64,000 nt of DNA from Cupriavidus pauculus (GTDB lineage: Bacteria; Pseudomonadota; Gammaproteobacteria; Burkholderiales; Burkholderiaceae). This document shows positions 34,428-43,414 of the stretch, piece by piece. The position numbers and the translations under genes are program-made. The first letter of the stretch is position 1. Every line of letters begins with the position of its first letter. The stretch spans positions 44,887 through 108,886 of the forward strand of contig NZ_BPUO01000020.1 in NCBI RefSeq assembly GCF_022179805.1, in the 5' to 3' direction. The notes under the pieces were generated by a model. The model made no database searches. It had not been told where the DNA came from and saw nothing but the letters and a program-made list of their open reading frames with translations.

Positions 34428-35234
34428 CTAGCGCAGGCCGAGCAGGGTTTCCAGCGTGCGCGCCAGCGTGACCAAGCGCGGTGCGACGCGTTGCTGGGCC
34501 GCCGGAAAGGTGCCGGGCCGCGCGCGTACGCCGCTGTTGACCACGAACCATTGCCCGTCCACGGGCTTGCACAGCGGAACGGCGAACGCAAAGACGTCAT
34601 GCCGCCACTCGGCGCGATTCGAGCAGTAGCCCGCCGTTTCCAGATCCTCCCGGGCCTGGGCCAGTCCCGGGCCGGCCCGGTGCCAGGCATCGGGGTCCGC
34701 CAGCCGCAGCCGGTTCAGTATCGGGTCGCGCAGTTCGGCCGGTACGCGAGAGAGCCACGCCTTGCCCATGGCGGTGGTCAGCATCGGCATGGCTGCGCCG
34801 ATGTCGGGCGGCACCACCAGGTTATCGGTCGATCGCGCGGTTTCCACGTAGATCATCTGCGTACGGTCGCGAACACCCAGCGACACCGCGCCGCCCACTT
34901 CATCGGCCAGTGCCTTCATCAGCGGCCGCGCCACCTGGCGAATCTGCATGCTGGCCAGCAGCGGATAGCCGGGCGCCAGCACCGGTGCGCCCAGGCGGTA
35001 CTTGCCCAGCGCCGCCTCGTGGCGCAGGTAGCCCAGCACGGCCAGCGTGTGGGTCAGCCGCGCCACCGTGGATTTGGACAGCCCGGTGCGCTGTACGAAG
35101 TCGCGGTTGCCCAGCAGCGCCTCGCCGGGGCGGTAGGCCAGCAGGATGTCGATGCCGTTGGCCAGCGTGCGCGCGAACTGGCGGTCGCTTGGGTCGATCG
35201 TGTCGTCGTGATCGGTCGGTTGGCTCAGGGTCAT
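34428..35234 (-). CDS. IclR-family regulator (second of a tandem pair)
   Basis: A 268-residue regulator. The winged helix is at about residues 22-80, with TGLSKSTVARLTHTLAVLGY as recognition region, and the C-terminal effector domain contains MIYVETARSTDNLV and PDIGAAMPMLTTAMGKAWLS. The start overlaps the stop of the preceding IclR gene by four bases (ATGA). It is clearly paralogous to that neighbour. The pair is divergent from an acyl-CoA dehydrogenase/Bug/CoA-transferase operon, its probable target. Confidence 0.9.
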   Translation of the reverse strand: MTLSQPTDHDDTIDPSDRQFARTLANGIDILLAYRPGEALLGNRDFVQRTGLSKSTVARLTHTLAVLGYLRHEAALGKYRLGAPVLAPGYPLLASMQIRQVARPLMKALADEVGGAVSLGVRDRTQMIYVETARSTDNLVVPPDIGAAMPMLTTAMGKAWLSRVPAELRDPILNRLRLADPDAWHRAGPGLAQAREDLETAGYCSNRAEWRHDVFAFAVPLCKPVDGQWFVVNSGVRARPGTFPAAQQRVAPRLVTLARTLETLLGLR

Positions 35235-36016
35235 GCCAGCAAGCCCTCCACGTCCGCCACCAGCTCGATCAGGCGCGGGCCCATCTCGCGTTCGAGCTTG
35301 CCCGGGGTCATGCGCGCGGCGGGCACGCCGCAGTTGAAGATCAGCACCTCGCCGTCGATCGGGTGATTCATGGGCACCGCCACCGCATGCACGTCCGACA
35401 GCCAGTCGCCCGCCGACCGCGTGAACCCCAGCGTAGCCAGGTCGTCGACGGCGGATGGAATCGCGTGCGCGTGGCGCTGCCATTCGTCCGGCTCCGTGTC
35501 GTGCAGGCCGGCCAGCACGGCGGCGCGCACGTCGGCGGGTGCCTGCGCCATCCACGCGCGCCCCATGGCCGACGCCAGCATCGGCAGCGCCGCGCCGATA
35601 TCGGGCCGGAACGCGATGGCGTCGTGGCCCCGGCTGGTTTCCACGTAGACCATGCGCAGACGGTCGCGCAGGCCCAGCGACACCGAGCCGCCCATGCGGT
35701 CGGCCAGTGCCTTCATCAGCGGCCGCGCCACCTGGCGCACGCGCAGGCTCGCCAGCAGCGGATAGCCGAGCGACAGCGCCGTGGAGCCCAGCCGGTAGCG
35801 GCGCAGCCGGGTGTCGTAAAGCAGCAGCCCCCGGGCGGCCAGCGTGTAGGTCAGCCGGCTGATGGTGGCCTTGGACAGGCCCGTGCGTTCGGCCAGTTCC
35901 TTGTTGCTGAGCACGGTTTCGCCCACGCGAAAGCACTGCAGCAGCGCCAGGCCATGGGCCAGCGTGGTGGCGAAAGCGGGGTCCGGGTGGTGATGGGGAG
36001 AACGGGGCGTGGTCAT
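35231..36016 (-). CDS. IclR-family regulator (first of a tandem pair)
   Basis: A 261-residue regulator with the same plan as its neighbour: helix-turn-helix TGLSKATISRLTYTLAARGL and effector domain with MVYVETSRGHDAIA and PDIGAALPMLASAMGRAWMA. The start at 36016 has AGGA eight bases upstream; an ATG at 36025 has no spacing for a binding site. A very long open frame continues antisense through the acyl-CoA dehydrogenase gene, but it is a GC artefact. The 132-base gap to the divergent operon should hold the operator. Confidence 0.9.
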   Translation of the reverse strand: MTTPRSPHHHPDPAFATTLAHGLALLQCFRVGETVLSNKELAERTGLSKATISRLTYTLAARGLLLYDTRLRRYRLGSTALSLGYPLLASLRVRQVARPLMKALADRMGGSVSLGLRDRLRMVYVETSRGHDAIAFRPDIGAALPMLASAMGRAWMAQAPADVRAAVLAGLHDTEPDEWQRHAHAIPSAVDDLATLGFTRSAGDWLSDVHAVAVPMNHPIDGEVLIFNCGVPAARMTPGKLEREMGPRLIELVADVEGLLA

Positions 36017-36148
36017 GGGAGACATCCTAACCAGCGCAGTGTGCGCCCCGGCGGTCCAATGTTCAAGATAGCGAAACAACAGTGACGGCATATCGAAGGC
36101 CGGGCGTACGCTCGCGCTCAATCCCAGACCCGAACATGGAGCGAGACG

Positions 36149-37306
36149 ATGATCCGAGATGCCGAAGCCTTCCAGCCTTTCCTGCAGTCGCTGCGCCGCT
36201 TTGTGCGCGACAAGCTGGTGCCGCGCGAGGCCGAAGTCGCCGAGCGCGACCTGGTGCCCGACGACCTGGTCGAGGCGATGGCGGCCCAGGGCATGTTCGG
36301 CTATTCGATCCCCGAAGCCTACGGCGGCGCCGGCATGACCACCGAGGAATTGGTGCTGGCGGCGATGGAACTGTCGCAATGCTCGGTGGCGTTCCGCGCC
36401 CGCGTGGGCACCAATACCGGCATCGGCTCCGAGGCGCTGGTGGCCGACGGCACGCCCGAGCAGAAGTCGCGCTACCTGCCGCTGCTGGCCAGCGGCGAGC
36501 TGACCGGATCGTTCGCGCTGACCGAGCCCGACGCCGGGTCTGACGCCACCGCGCTCACGACCACGGCCGTGCGCGACGGCGACCACTACATTCTCAACGG
36601 CACCAAGTGCTTCATCACCAATGCGCCGATTGCCGGCCTGTTCACGGTGATGGCCCGCACTGATCCGGACAAGCCCGGCGCGGGCGGCATCTCGGCGTTC
36701 ATCGTGCCGCGTGGCACGCCCGGGCTTACCACGGGCCAGCCGTACCAGAAGATGGGGCAGGCCGGGTCGCCGGTGTCCGAAGTCCATTTCGACAACTGCC
36801 GCGTGCCGGCCGCCAACATTATCGGCGGCGAGGAAGGGCAGGGTTTCCGCACCGCGATGAAGGTGCTGAACAAGCAGCGCATCCACCTGGCCGCGCTGTG
36901 CACCGGCCCGGCCATCCGCATGCTGGAAGACGCCGTGCGCTTTGTCACCGAGCGCAAGCAGTTTGGCCAGTTGCTGGCCGACTTCCAGCTGGTGCAGGCG
37001 CTGATCGCCGACTGCCAGACCGAGATCCACGCGGCCCGTGCGCTGATCCTGGACACCGCGCGCAAGCGTGACGACGGCCAGGACGTGACGATGGAGGCGT
37101 CGATCTGCAAGTACTTCGCCTCGGAGATGTGCGGCCGCGTGGCCGACCGCTGCGTGCAGCTGTTCGGCGGCTACGGCTACATCGCCGACTACGGCATCGA
37201 GCGGTTCTACCGCGACGTGCGCCTGTTCCGGCTCTACGAAGGCACCAGCCAGATCCACCAGATCAACATCGCGAAGCGGACCTTCGCGCAGGCCGGCGGC
37301 CGCTGA
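36149..37306 (+). CDS. Acyl-CoA dehydrogenase
   Basis: A 385-residue flavoprotein that introduces a 2,3 double bond into an acyl-CoA. Signatures include FALTEPDAGSDATAL, KCFITNAPIA and the C-terminal LFGGYGYIADYGIERFYRD. The catalytic glutamate is probably in RLYEGTSQIHQ, as in short-chain and isobutyryl-type enzymes. It is the first gene of an operon with a Bug receptor and a CoA-transferase, so the substrate may be an imported acid activated by CoA transfer. The specific acid is not evident. Confidence 0.9.
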   Translation: MIRDAEAFQPFLQSLRRFVRDKLVPREAEVAERDLVPDDLVEAMAAQGMFGYSIPEAYGGAGMTTEELVLAAMELSQCSVAFRARVGTNTGIGSEALVADGTPEQKSRYLPLLASGELTGSFALTEPDAGSDATALTTTAVRDGDHYILNGTKCFITNAPIAGLFTVMARTDPDKPGAGGISAFIVPRGTPGLTTGQPYQKMGQAGSPVSEVHFDNCRVPAANIIGGEEGQGFRTAMKVLNKQRIHLAALCTGPAIRMLEDAVRFVTERKQFGQLLADFQLVQALIADCQTEIHAARALILDTARKRDDGQDVTMEASICKYFASEMCGRVADRCVQLFGGYGYIADYGIERFYRDVRLFRLYEGTSQIHQINIAKRTFAQAGGR

Positions 37307-37341
37307 ACCGCCACCCAAAAAGACAACGACGGAGACAACCC

Positions 37342-38322
37342 ATGTTCAAGCCCATCCTGATCGGCGCCGGCCTGCTGTGCGGCGCGGCCATGCTCCCCGC
37401 GCACGCGGCCGAGCCCGATGCCAAGTATCCCAGCAAGGTCATCCGCCTGGTGGTGCCATTCGCCCCGGGCGGGTCCACCGACATCGTGGCGCGGATCATT
37501 GCCGAGCCGTTGCGCGAGGAGCTGGGCCAGACCGTGATCGTGGACAACCGTCCCGGCGCGGGCGGCAATATCGGCGGCGACATCGTGGCCAAGGCCGCGC
37601 CTGACGGCTACACGCTGCTGATGGCGGCTGCGGGCCAGATCGCGATCAACCCGAGCCTGTACACGAAGATGAGCTACGACCCGGCGCGCGACCTGACCGC
37701 CGTGACGATGATCGCGCGCGACTACAACATGATGGCCGTCAACGCATCGCTGCCGGTCAAGAACGTGCGCGAGTTCGTGGCCTATGCCCGCGCCCATCCG
37801 GACCGCATCACGTTTGGCTCGCCCGGCAACGGCAGCGTGGCGCAACTGGCTGGCGAACTGATGAACCGCTCGACGGGGCTCAAGATGCAGCACGTGCCGT
37901 ACAAGGGTAGCGGCCCGGCCGTGGCCGACCTGATCGCCGGCCATATCACGCTGATGATCGACAACATGCCGGCCATCTGGCCGCACGTGCAGTCGGGCAA
38001 GCTGCGCGCGCTGGCGGTGACCAGCGAGAAGCGCGCCCCGGGTGCGCCCGACGTGCCCACGGCCGAGGAAGCCGGCTTGAAGGGCTATGTGGTGCCGGCG
38101 TGGAAGGGCGTGATGGCGCCCGCCAATACGCCGCGACCCATCGTCGACAAGCTCAACCACGCGCTGGTGCGCGTGCTGGCGCGGCCCGAGATCCGCAAGC
38201 GTTTGATCGAACAGGGCGCCGAGCCGGTGGGCAACACGCCCGAGCAGTTTGCCCAGCAGATCAAGACTGACACCGCCTGGTGGGCTGCGCTGGTCAAATC
38301 CACGGGCACCACGCTCGACTGA
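37342..38322 (+). CDS. Bug-family periplasmic substrate-binding protein
   Basis: A 326-residue receptor with a clear signal peptide (MFKPILIGAGLLCGAAMLPA, cleavage after AHA). Family hallmarks are YPSKVIRLVVPFAPGGSTD, VDNRPGAGGNIGGD, KAAPDGYTLLMA and QHVPYKGSGPA. The start follows GGAGACAACCC. It lies 35 bases after the acyl-CoA dehydrogenase and directly before the CoA-transferase, suggesting it recruits the acid degraded by this operon. No membrane components are encoded nearby. Confidence 0.92.
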   Translation: MFKPILIGAGLLCGAAMLPAHAAEPDAKYPSKVIRLVVPFAPGGSTDIVARIIAEPLREELGQTVIVDNRPGAGGNIGGDIVAKAAPDGYTLLMAAAGQIAINPSLYTKMSYDPARDLTAVTMIARDYNMMAVNASLPVKNVREFVAYARAHPDRITFGSPGNGSVAQLAGELMNRSTGLKMQHVPYKGSGPAVADLIAGHITLMIDNMPAIWPHVQSGKLRALAVTSEKRAPGAPDVPTAEEAGLKGYVVPAWKGVMAPANTPRPIVDKLNHALVRVLARPEIRKRLIEQGAEPVGNTPEQFAQQIKTDTAWWAALVKSTGTTLD

Positions 38323-38339
38323 CGATGGAGAACGCTGTC

Positions 38340-39551
38340 ATGCAAGCAGGCAACCAGGGGCCGCTGGCCGGCATCCGCATCCTCGACATGGCCACGGTGC
38401 TGGCCGCGCCGTTTTCCAGCACGCTGTGCGCCGACATGGGTGCCGAGGTGGTCAAGCTGGAACTGCCCGACGGCAGCGACCCGCTGCGCGGCCTGGCGCC
38501 CGTGAAGGGCGACCTGCCGCTGTACTGGAAGGTCACCAACCGGGGCAAGCGCGGCATCTCGCTCGATGTACGCAAGCCCGCCGGGCGCGAGCTGTTCCTG
38601 AAGCTGCTGCCGGAGTTCGACGTGCTGGTCGAGAACTTCCGCACCGGCACGCTCGACCGCTGGGGGCTGGACCTGGAGACGCTGCACCGTGCCAATCCCC
38701 GACTGTCGGTGCTGCGCCTGACCGGCTTTGGCCAGACCGGCCCCTATGCCCAGCGCGCCGGGTTTGCGCGGATCTTCGAGGCCATGAGCGGCTTCACGAA
38801 CCTGACCGGCGAACCCGGCGGTGCGCCGCTGCATATGAACTATCCGATGGGCGACATGGTGGCGGGCCTGTTCGGCGCGTTTGCCATTGCCAGCGCCATG
38901 GCCGAGCGGCGCCGTCCCGGCAACGAGAACATGCCCGGGCGCGAGATCGACCTGGCCGCCACCGAGGCGCTGTTCCGCATGCTGGAGCCGCTGGCCGTGG
39001 AACACGAGCAACTGGGTCAGGTACGCCAGCGCGCGGGCAATCGTGCCACGTACACGGCGCCGTCGAATATGTACGCCACGGCGGACGGGGAGTGGGTGTC
39101 GCTGGTGGCGTCGTCGGGAGCGATCTTCCGCCGGCTGTGCCAGGCGATCGGGCGGCCGGCGCTGGCCGACGACGCGCGCTTTGCCACCAATCCGTTACGT
39201 GTGCAGCACCTGGAAGCGCTCGATGCAGAGATTGCCTGGTGGTTCGGCGCACATGACTACGCCGACGTGGCGCAGGCGCTGGCGCGGCACGAGATTCCGT
39301 TCAGCAAGATCTTCTCGATTGCCGATATCGTCGACGATCCGCACTTCCAGGCGCGCCAGGCCATCGTGCGGCTGCCGGACCCCGACCTCGGTTCGATTCC
39401 GGCACCGTGCGTGGTGCCGAGGTTTTCCGGGCATGCGCCGGCCCCGGCGCGCAGCGGGCCGGACGTGGGGGAACATAACGAAGAGGTGTACGGCGCGCTG
39501 GGGCTGACCGCCGACGATATCGCCGGGTTGCGCCGCGACGGCGTGGTCTGA
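38340..39551 (+). CDS. Family III (CaiB/BaiF) CoA-transferase
   Basis: A 403-residue class III CoA-transferase, beginning GPLAGIRILDMATVLAAPFS. The central EIDLAATEALFRMLEPL has glutamate where formyl-CoA-transferase-type enzymes usually have the catalytic aspartate; some branches of the superfamily show this, so the exact chemistry (transferase, racemase or other) is open. The ATG at 38340 has GGAG nine bases upstream; 38325 is an alternative only two bases after the Bug stop. It completes a three-gene operon. Confidence 0.86.
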   Translation: MQAGNQGPLAGIRILDMATVLAAPFSSTLCADMGAEVVKLELPDGSDPLRGLAPVKGDLPLYWKVTNRGKRGISLDVRKPAGRELFLKLLPEFDVLVENFRTGTLDRWGLDLETLHRANPRLSVLRLTGFGQTGPYAQRAGFARIFEAMSGFTNLTGEPGGAPLHMNYPMGDMVAGLFGAFAIASAMAERRRPGNENMPGREIDLAATEALFRMLEPLAVEHEQLGQVRQRAGNRATYTAPSNMYATADGEWVSLVASSGAIFRRLCQAIGRPALADDARFATNPLRVQHLEALDAEIAWWFGAHDYADVAQALARHEIPFSKIFSIADIVDDPHFQARQAIVRLPDPDLGSIPAPCVVPRFSGHAPAPARSGPDVGEHNEEVYGALGLTADDIAGLRRDGVV

Positions 39552-39564
39552 GGGCCGGCGCCGG

Positions 39565-40305
39565 TCAGGCGTCGATCACCCGCCGCGCGAACCGTTCCAG
39601 GTAGTCCATTAGCAGGTCCGCGCCGCGCGCGGCCTCGGCCTCGTTGCCGCTGGCAATGGCGCTGGCCATCGCGTGGTGGGCCTGCGCGCCTTCGGCGATC
39701 TCGCCCTCGTGCTGGTAGGCGTACCAGAAGCGGCGGCACTGCACGATCAGCGGAATCACGGCTTTCACGGCCGACCGGTTGCGGCAGGCGGCGTGGTTGA
39801 TATGGTCCAGCGCCTGGTCGGCCGCCATGTACTCGTCCAGGTTGCCGCGCTGGGCCGCCTTGACCATCTTCTGGGCGCTGGCCAGCAGCGCCTTGCGCTG
39901 GACGTCGGTGGCGCGGCGCGCGGCGCTGGCGGCGATCAGGCGCTCCAGCACGCGCCGCGTGGCAATCACATCCAGGTGGTCCATCACGTCGATGGTCGAC
40001 ACCATCAGGCCGCGCCGTGGCTGCTGCACGATCAGGCCCATCGACACCATGCGCATCAGCGCCTCGCGCACCGGAGTGCGGCCCAGTTCGGTCATCTCGG
40101 CCAGATCGGCCTCCACCACGGGGCTGCCGGGCGCGATCTCCAGCTTGGAGATCATCGTCTCGATGCGGTCGTAAGCAATATCGGCGGCGCGCCGCTTGCC
40201 GTTTTCGGGCGCGTGCGCGGCAGTACCCAGGGAGCTGGAAGGATTAGGCATCTCGAGGACGAAAGCGACAGGGCCGCCAGCCGGTGGGCTGGCGGTGGCG
40301 GACAT
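39565..40305 (-). CDS. GntR-family (FCD) regulator at the end of the TRAP operon
   Basis: A 246-residue regulator. A 35-residue loose N-terminus is followed by a winged helix (AYDRIETMISKLEIAPGSPV, TELGRTPVREALMRMVSMGL) and an FCD domain with DQALDHINHAAC. An ATG at 40251 would shorten the N-terminus by 18 residues. It starts 22 bases after dctP on the same strand, so it is probably the last gene of the dapA-like/TRAP operon and controls it by feedback. Confidence 0.87.
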   Translation of the reverse strand: MSATASPPAGGPVAFVLEMPNPSSSLGTAAHAPENGKRRAADIAYDRIETMISKLEIAPGSPVVEADLAEMTELGRTPVREALMRMVSMGLIVQQPRRGLMVSTIDVMDHLDVIATRRVLERLIAASAARRATDVQRKALLASAQKMVKAAQRGNLDEYMAADQALDHINHAACRNRSAVKAVIPLIVQCRRFWYAYQHEGEIAEGAQAHHAMASAIASGNEAEAARGADLLMDYLERFARRVIDA

Positions 40306-40327
40306 TATGCCGCAGCGGGCCGGGCGC

Positions 40328-41329
40328 TCAGAGCGTGGCGCCGATCTTGCGCAGTTCCGGAATGGCGGGGGCCTTGGCCATCCACAGTTCGTCGAACTTC
40401 TTCACCACCGGCTGCGGGTCGTAGCTCGACGCGCTCTTGAACGTGACCGACGACTGCTTGAGCTTTTCCACCAGGCCCGCCTCGGTGGTGACGATGTCGT
40501 TGATCTGCGCGGTCAGCGCCTGGTTGACCAGCCCGCGCACGAGGTCGCGGTCCTTGGCGTCCAGGCCCTGCCAGATCCGGCCCGATACCAGCGGTGCGAA
40601 CGGCATGAAGAGCGCGTTCATCGGCAGCAGCGCCTTCGAGATCTTGTCGTAGCGCTGGTTCCAGGACAGCTCGATGTCGGCTTCCAGCCCGTCCACCTGG
40701 CCGTTGGTCATGGCGTCGAACACGGCCGGCGTGGGGATCGGGGTGGGCGCGGCGCCCAGCATCGAATAGAAGTCGCGATAGACCGGCGTCGGGTTGATCC
40801 GCAGCTTCATGCCCTTGAGGTCGTCGGGGGTGTTGATGTCCTTGGTGGCAAACACCACGCGCATGCCCGTGATGCCCCAACCCAGCCCGATGGTGCCGGT
40901 CTCGCGCGGCAGCGCATCCAGCAGCTTCAGCGCGGCCGGCGTGCGCACCAGCTTGGCCACGCTGGCCGTGGAGCGCACCAGGTACGGCGCGTTGATGGCG
41001 GCCACGCTCGACACGCGCGAGCCCAGTTCGGCCGCCTGGATCCAGCCCATGTCCAGCGCGCCCGACTGCAGCTGCTGCATCATCGCCGACTCGTTGCCGA
41101 GCTGGCCCGAGTGGAACACGGTCACGCTGAGCCGGCCGTCCGTTTCCTTCTTCAGCGATTCGCCGAACGCCACGGCGGCGCGGTTCCACGAGTGGCCGGC
41201 CGGCGTGATCAGGCCCAGCCGGAATTCCTTGGTCGTGGCGGCGCGCGTGGCCGAGGTGATCACCATCGGCGCTGCGGCGGTGGCGATGGCGGTGGTCTTC
41301 AGAAAGCGGCGGCGGGTGAAAGTGGACAT
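40328..41329 (-). CDS. TRAP transporter substrate-binding protein, DctP family
   Basis: A 333-residue periplasmic solute receptor. The N-terminus STFTRRRFLKTTAIATAAAP carries a twin-arginine-like signal (TRRRFLK). The mature part has the DctP pattern FRLGLITPAGHSWNRAAVAF, then DLKGMKLRINPTPVYRDF with the arginine that normally pairs with a substrate carboxylate. It lies 45 bases after dctM. The ligand is likely an organic acid; the DapA-like enzyme in the operon suggests one that yields a 2-oxo acid. Confidence 0.9.
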   Translation of the reverse strand: MSTFTRRRFLKTTAIATAAAPMVITSATRAATTKEFRLGLITPAGHSWNRAAVAFGESLKKETDGRLSVTVFHSGQLGNESAMMQQLQSGALDMGWIQAAELGSRVSSVAAINAPYLVRSTASVAKLVRTPAALKLLDALPRETGTIGLGWGITGMRVVFATKDINTPDDLKGMKLRINPTPVYRDFYSMLGAAPTPIPTPAVFDAMTNGQVDGLEADIELSWNQRYDKISKALLPMNALFMPFAPLVSGRIWQGLDAKDRDLVRGLVNQALTAQINDIVTTEAGLVEKLKQSSVTFKSASSYDPQPVVKKFDELWMAKAPAIPELRKIGATL

Positions 41330-41374
41330 GGCAGGCTCCTGGATGGTCGATGGACGGTCGATGGGATGGGGTAG

Positions 41375-42640
41375 TTACTTCAGCAGCCCGATGGACAGGC
41401 TGGGAAACAGCGAGAGCAGCACCAGTCCAACGCAACTGATGATGAAGAAGGGCAGGGTGATCATGAACATCTTGCCGGGCTTGGCGCCGGTGACAGCCGA
41501 CGCCACGAAGAACGACAGCCCCACCGGCGGCGACATCAGCCCGAGCACCAGGTTGATCACGATCACCACGCCAAAGTGGCGCGGGTCGATGTGATAGACC
41601 TCGGTGGCCACGGGCAGCAGGATCGGCACGGTCATGATCAGGCCCGGAATGCCGTCGATCACGGTGCCGATGATCAGCAGGATCACGTTGGCCAGCAGCA
41701 GGAAGGCCACCGGGCTGTGCGCCACGGTCTGGATCCACGTGGCCACCATCTGCGGGATCTTTCCGTAGATCAGCAGCCACGAGAACACCGCGGCAGCAGC
41801 CATCAGGAACAGCACGATGGCCGAGTAGATCGCCGAGCGCAGCAGGATGGCCGGCAGCGTGCGCATGTCGAACTCTTTCGTCACGTAGCGTCCCACCAGC
41901 GCGGCGGACAGCGCGCCCACGGCGGCGGCCTCGGTGGGGTTGGCCAGGCCGGCCAGGATCGAGCCGACGATGACGATGGGGATCAGCAGCGTCGGGCTGG
42001 CCTGCAGCACGGTGGTGGCGCGCTCGCGCAGCGTGCGGCGGGCGCTGCGCGGATAGTTGTAGAACAGGCCCATGACCGCGATGATCACGAAGAACAGCAC
42101 GGTCAGCAGCACGCCGGGCAGGATGCCGGCAATCAGCATGTCGCCCACGGCCACCTGGGCCAGCACGCTGTAGACCACGAACATCACCGACGGCGGGATG
42201 ATCGGCCCGAGCATGCCGCCGTAGACGGTCAACCCCGCCGCGAAGGTCTTGTCGTAGCCTTGTTTTTCCATCTCGGGCACCATGACCTGCGCCATGATGG
42301 CCACCTGGGCCGTGGCCGATCCGATGATCGACGACACCAGCATGTTGGCCAGGATGTTGACGTAGGCCAGCCCGCCCTTGACTGAGCCGACGAACGCCAT
42401 GGACAGGTCGACCAGCCGGCGCGTGATGCCGCCGCTGTTCATGATTTCGCCAATCAGGATGAACAGCGGGATGGCGATCAGGCCGTAGCTATCAACGCCC
42501 GCGAACATCTGCGTCGGAAACGACTGCAGCAGCACGGTATCGCCGGTGGCGAAGATGAACGCCAGGCCCGACAGGCACAGGCAGATGCCGATGGGCACGC
42601 CGGCCAGCATGACGGCGCAGAAGAATAGTGTGGTAGTCAT
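41375..42640 (-). CDS. TRAP transporter large permease, DctM family
   Basis: A 421-residue membrane protein with about 12 hydrophobic segments. DctM signatures are PLFILIGEIMNSGGITRRLV and the C-terminal GLMSPPVGLSFFVASAVTGA. It forms the sodium-coupled transport channel with DctQ. It lies 32 bases after dctQ in the same transcription unit. Confidence 0.93.
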   Translation of the reverse strand: MTTTLFFCAVMLAGVPIGICLCLSGLAFIFATGDTVLLQSFPTQMFAGVDSYGLIAIPLFILIGEIMNSGGITRRLVDLSMAFVGSVKGGLAYVNILANMLVSSIIGSATAQVAIMAQVMVPEMEKQGYDKTFAAGLTVYGGMLGPIIPPSVMFVVYSVLAQVAVGDMLIAGILPGVLLTVLFFVIIAVMGLFYNYPRSARRTLRERATTVLQASPTLLIPIVIVGSILAGLANPTEAAAVGALSAALVGRYVTKEFDMRTLPAILLRSAIYSAIVLFLMAAAAVFSWLLIYGKIPQMVATWIQTVAHSPVAFLLLANVILLIIGTVIDGIPGLIMTVPILLPVATEVYHIDPRHFGVVIVINLVLGLMSPPVGLSFFVASAVTGAKPGKMFMITLPFFIISCVGLVLLSLFPSLSIGLLK

Positions 42641-42672
42641 GACGTGGGCTCAGTTGACCGCTCAGTGGACGC

Positions 42673-43317
42673 TCAGTTGACCGATTCGGCCGAGCCGACG
42701 TGAAATTCGGGATAGGTCCGGCGCGGCGCCAGGTCCAGGTCTTCCAGCAGGTTGGCCAGCGCGTGCAGGCTCAGCGTGCAGGCGAACAGCGGCATGATCA
42801 GTTGCAGCACCCACATCGGCCATTCCAGCGTCTGCGTGTGCTCGGTGTAGAGGAAGTTGAACGACTGGGCCGCGTATTCCTTGGCATCGAAGCCGTACCG
42901 GACGATGCCCACCGGGTCCATCCACAGCCAGCACATGGCCACCATGGCCAGGCCGAACACCAGCACGCCGCCCGTGGCAATGACCTTTGACGCGCGGGCG
43001 AGTCGGGGCGGGAGTTGTTCGGTCAGCAGCCCCACCGCGAAGTCGAGCCGCAGCCGCGTCATGATCGACGCGCCCACGAACGTGAGCCACACCACCGAGT
43101 AGATCGAGGCTTCGTCCACCCAGTAGAGCGGCAGGCCCGCGTAGCGCGTCACCACGTTCAGCAGGATCAGCACCACCAGCAGCGTCATCAGCCCGCCAAG
43201 CGCCAGGCGCTCCACGGCCAGTACGGCTTCGGATGCGCGCAGCACCCAGCGCACCGGGCGCGCCACGGGCGCGGCGGCCGATGCGGCGTCCGCCGCAAGG
43301 GAAGATAGTTCGGGCAT
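42673..43317 (-). CDS. TRAP transporter small permease, DctQ family
   Basis: A 214-residue protein with four predicted membrane helices and the DctQ segment VDEASIYSVVWLTFVGASIM; an alanine-rich cytoplasmic N-terminus precedes the first helix. The start at 43317 (MPELSSLAAD) is preferred over 43377. The gene starts 97 bases after the DapA-like gene. With DctM and DctP it makes a complete TRAP transporter. Confidence 0.9.
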   Translation of the reverse strand: MPELSSLAADAASAAAPVARPVRWVLRASEAVLAVERLALGGLMTLLVVLILLNVVTRYAGLPLYWVDEASIYSVVWLTFVGASIMTRLRLDFAVGLLTEQLPPRLARASKVIATGGVLVFGLAMVAMCWLWMDPVGIVRYGFDAKEYAAQSFNFLYTEHTQTLEWPMWVLQLIMPLFACTLSLHALANLLEDLDLAPRRTYPEFHVGSAESVN

Positions 43318-43414
43318 TGCTGAAAACTCCTGTTCGTGGAAATCGGCCAGGCCGGAGGCGAGCAAGTTGGGTGCCAATGCGCGCCGCCGGCCCCGTCGGG
43401 GCTTCAGGCCGTGT

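Noticed and set aside
36017..37318. An N-terminal extension of the first IclR gene antisense to the acyl-CoA dehydrogenase
   Set aside because: The IclR domain begins at 36016, and the extension is a shadow of the convincing dehydrogenase on the other strand.
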